Made by a program: the position numbers and the translations under genes. Shown here one piece after another: positions 62,901 to 64,000 of a DNA stretch of 64,000 nucleotides. The stretch spans positions 4,460 through 68,459 of the forward strand of contig CAZROT010000011.1 in NCBI GenBank assembly GCA_964601895.1, read 5' to 3'. The notes beneath the pieces were generated by a model. The model was not told the origin of the DNA. It worked only from the letters and a program-made list of their open reading frames with translations, and did no database searches. The stretch is from CAZROT01 sp964601895. GTDB lineage: Bacteria; Pseudomonadota; Gammaproteobacteria; Enterobacterales; Enterobacteriaceae. Position 1 is the stretch's first letter; each line of letters starts with the position of its first letter.

Positions 62901-63748
62901 ATGGTTCAGTTCATATCCCCTGGGCGCGTATTAGCGTGCATGATTTGCCCAAAGATGTTGTCGCTGTATCAACTGATGAAATCATACTGAATGATAACCT
63001 CGAACCTGCTGTTCCCAAAACTTCTGCCATTTCAGTAAACAGTAATCTGGTCATTCAGTTAGGCAACGATGTGCAGTTAAACGCGTTGGGTTTACATGCA
63101 AAATTACACGGTAATATAAAAATGGTCCAGGGTACCCATGGATTGGGCCTGAATGGCCAGATTGACATTGCCTCCGGCCGTTTTCGTGCCTGGGGACAGG
63201 ATTTAATTGTACGCAAGGGATCATTATTATTTTCTGGTTTACCCGATCGGCCTTTTCTGAATATTGAAGCCATTCGCAATCCGGAAGTAACCGCAGATAA
63301 TGTTACTGCAGGGGTGCGAGTAACAGGTATGGCGGATAAAGCAAAAACTGAACTTTTTTCAGATCCTGTTTTATCTCAGCAGGAAACCTTATCTTATCTG
63401 TTACATGGAAGAGGCTTAAATCATGAAGCAGGCGAAAATTCAATGATGTTTTCCATGCTAATGTTAACCGGCCGTAGCATTGCTGACAGCACCAATCTTG
63501 TGAATAAGGTAGGCGAAACATTCGGCATTAATAGTCTGCAACTGGAGACAGAAGGTACGGGAATGGATTCACGGGTGGCAGTGAGTGGACAGGTAAACCG
63601 GGATTTACAGTTAAAATACAGCAGGGGTATTTTTGATTCACTGGTGAAACTGACACTGAGATACCGCCTGATGCAGGGTTTATACGTTGAGGGGGTATCA
63701 GGACTGAGCCAGGGAGTGGATTTACTATATCAGTTTGAAGTTAAATGA
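59951..63748 (+). CDS. tamB: translocation and assembly module inner-membrane protein TamB
   Basis: The 1265-residue protein (1259 in E. coli) is anchored by one N-terminal helix (ISILLLIALLSLLSATGLLI). A long beta-taco region of AsmA-like repeats follows, and the C-terminal DUF490/TamB domain has MVQGTHGLGLNGQIDIASG split here as THGLGLNGQIDIASG, RFRAWGQDLIVRKGSLLFSG, LNIEAIRNPE, SQQETLSYLLHGRGLN and the end VSGLSQGVDLLYQFEVK. It spans the periplasm and moves phospholipid or aids autotransporter assembly with TamA. Translation is coupled to tamA. Its 3' end is duplicated downstream. Confidence 0.95.
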   Translation: MSWKKKISILLLIALLSLLSATGLLITSTGLHLLIKIADWWIPGLTISTISGNWLDLRLQGIHYQISDTGNTPTVTVDVEQLHFSLQPSCLKSRQLCINNIQLQDVNIMVNTRAMSSETTDTPFVISKWHTPLPATLKQLTVRNLKVMVNDTAISLEELDTAATWQGYKLTIMPAKINLLSIAIPESRTAVLAETAIRVPASSHSITPAIDKTLAEKINVFFNKPLLPDLPDITLPLDIQITKIYGQQLQLTGSSNFLINSLLLQANTQNTKIRVDTFIINSPQGSFSAQGEATMADRWPVNLLVKGTLNTEPLKKQEITLNISGKLQDQTRLALHLSGPIDAQLNAVTSLRETGLPLSLTLQSKQLHWPLADSPQYHVSDFKMDLKGKVIDYNLSIRSNLGAFNMPPVAITLDGQGNTRRFNLTLLRLAALKGHADVSGSLDWHDRISWNAILTLAGINTYPQWPAWPGKIDGKIITSGTHEDKNWQIEIKELFLKGHVKKHQFSAKGALTGNSAGRWQIPAFSLMVGPNTLDVKGSIGDKWSLDSSLNAPDLNGIFSGLGGLAKGTLKLGGSLTTPQVSIQFMASHLQWQKLFINHINIAGTIKSTQQVQGQFTLQLKQLKQDQLKIDSLNLDAHGNEHQHTVAIKLAGYPLAGQLTLAGNFNRRQQRYHGTLDNTWFVTPVGKWQPDHAISMDYINTERKIIIQPHCWQNTKAELCIPKPIETGHDSRASVVLSHFDLALIQPYIPAITMNGTLNGQADMHWQKGAKLPQAHIFLSGQKIKITQKKQNTSQQLTFDSVNFYSELNHGKVQFNWLIKPENSGQLNGQIKLDILQKQRNISGNITINNFSLAAFNALLMHDEKINGMLNADLQLGGNTQKPLIFGRMEWDRLNISENSLPLNITESRILMEFHGMKSTLYGSIHTPDGQLMLAGDASWHDINKLRARMTAKGKGLRINIPPMIRMDVSPDLLIEATTQTLSLNGSVHIPWARISVHDLPKDVVAVSTDEIILNDNLEPAVPKTSAISVNSNLVIQLGNDVQLNALGLHAKLHGNIKMVQGTHGLGLNGQIDIASGRFRAWGQDLIVRKGSLLFSGLPDRPFLNIEAIRNPEVTADNVTAGVRVTGMADKAKTELFSDPVLSQQETLSYLLHGRGLNHEAGENSMMFSMLMLTGRSIADSTNLVNKVGETFGINSLQLETEGTGMDSRVAVSGQVNRDLQLKYSRGIFDSLVKLTLRYRLMQGLYVEGVSGLSQGVDLLYQFEVK

Positions 63749-63753
63749 AGAAG

Positions 63754-63960
63754 AGCAGAACATTCGGCACTACTACTGCGACTGGAGGTAAAAGATGCGG
63801 GAATGGATTCACGGGTGGCAGTGAGTGGACAGGTAAAGCAGGATTTAGCGTTAAAATACAGCAGGGAGGATTTTTTATCCACGATACTGAGATAACGGCT
63901 GGTGCAGGGTTTATATGTTGATGAAGTACAAAACTAAGTGAGGAATATAAAATTAAGCAA
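63754..63960 (+). pseudogene. tandem duplicate of the tamB 3' end, decayed
   Basis: Starting six bases after the tamB stop, AACATTCGGCACTACTACTG resumes homology with tamB 63517 onwards (AACATTCGGCATTAATAGTC). The stretch 63801-63837 is identical to 63561-63597 (GAATGGATTCACGGGTGGCA and onwards). Then the copy has a 12-base deletion, encodes GMDSRVAVSGQVKQDLALKYS, a stop in the middle and VQGLYVDE. About 190 bases of tamB were duplicated in direct orientation and have since drifted. The remaining 40 bases to the window edge show nothing. Confidence 0.85.
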
Positions 63961-64000
63961 GTAAGGCAGGGTAACCAGCGGTGGTCTCCCGCTGCTCTGC

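Noticed and set aside
1..64000. CRISPR array, rRNA or tRNA genes
   Set aside because: I found no regularly spaced repeats and no tRNA- or rRNA-like sequence on either strand; small tRNA genes could still be missed by eye.

Overview
The window reads as a chromosomal segment of an enterobacterial gammaproteobacterium (Enterobacterales). The evidence is conserved gene order: yggS-proC-yggT-rdgB-hemW, ruvX-yqgE, gshB-rsmE, metK-speA-speB, bioH/gntX-nfuA, rpiA-serA, mtlA-mtlD, degP, mtn, erpA-hemL, rpsF-priB-rpsR-rplI, and ytfJ/ytfK-ytfL-tamA-tamB. The genome looks like one under relaxed selection, for example a host-associated or insect-associated lineage. Expected neighbours are missing (yggU, endA/sprT, mtlR, dgt, msrA). 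Several genes are broken (a PilT-like ATPase, a GH5 glycosidase, a DUF885 paralogue). Intergenic regions hold ERIC-like elements, a MITE-like element and decayed IS982-family copies. I cannot name the species from sequence alone.

Layout. 0-3.9 kb is accessory: a cupin-like ORF running off the left edge, a LprI/DUF1311 secreted protein, a decayed DUF885 gene and an orphan gene. 3.9-7.7 kb is a compact light/redox cluster: an FAD amine-oxidase-like protein, TspO, an SDR and a class I photolyase. 7.8-10.1 kb holds a GyrI-like protein, a truncated CDF transporter and a MazEF-type toxin-antitoxin pair with palindromic operators. 10.1-23.9 kb is conserved housekeeping: heme chaperone, nucleotide sanitation, proline, PLP homeostasis, glutathione, SAM and the putrescine route SpeA-SpeB. 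23.9-25.9 kb carries a VapBC pair between two IS982-family deletion derivatives. 25.9-29.8 kb encodes Asd, BioH, GntX, NfuA and GlpE.

From 30 kb the accessory content returns. Two small proteins resembling the flagellar cap protein FliD with its outer domains removed lie at 30.1 and 31.3 kb. A third copy with a Sec-type signal peptide lies at 41.8 kb. Around them are an intact DUF885 predicted metallopeptidase with a nine-copy hexanucleotide repeat behind its signal peptide, an orphan gene, rpiA-serA flanking a MITE-like element, and a zinc/copper resistance block (zitB, cueR, copA). 42.6-47.3 kb has a GH5 pseudogene, a GNAT acetyltransferase and the mannitol operon under a clear CRP site. 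An orphan two-TM gene sits where mtlR is usually found.

48.3-64 kb is again conserved: DegP, Mtn, ErpA, HemL, the ribosomal S6-S18-L9 operon, YtfJ/K/L and the TamA-TamB module. A decayed tandem duplication of the tamB 3' end follows TamB.

The best candidate for something undescribed is the trio of FliD-derived stand-alone proteins. No flagellar gene is near them, the three differ in predicted export route, and AT-rich spacers precede the copies. Several orphan ORFs without signal peptides (partial 1-1234; 2792-3517; 34302-35117; 47358-48017) could be secreted effectors, but that is only inference.
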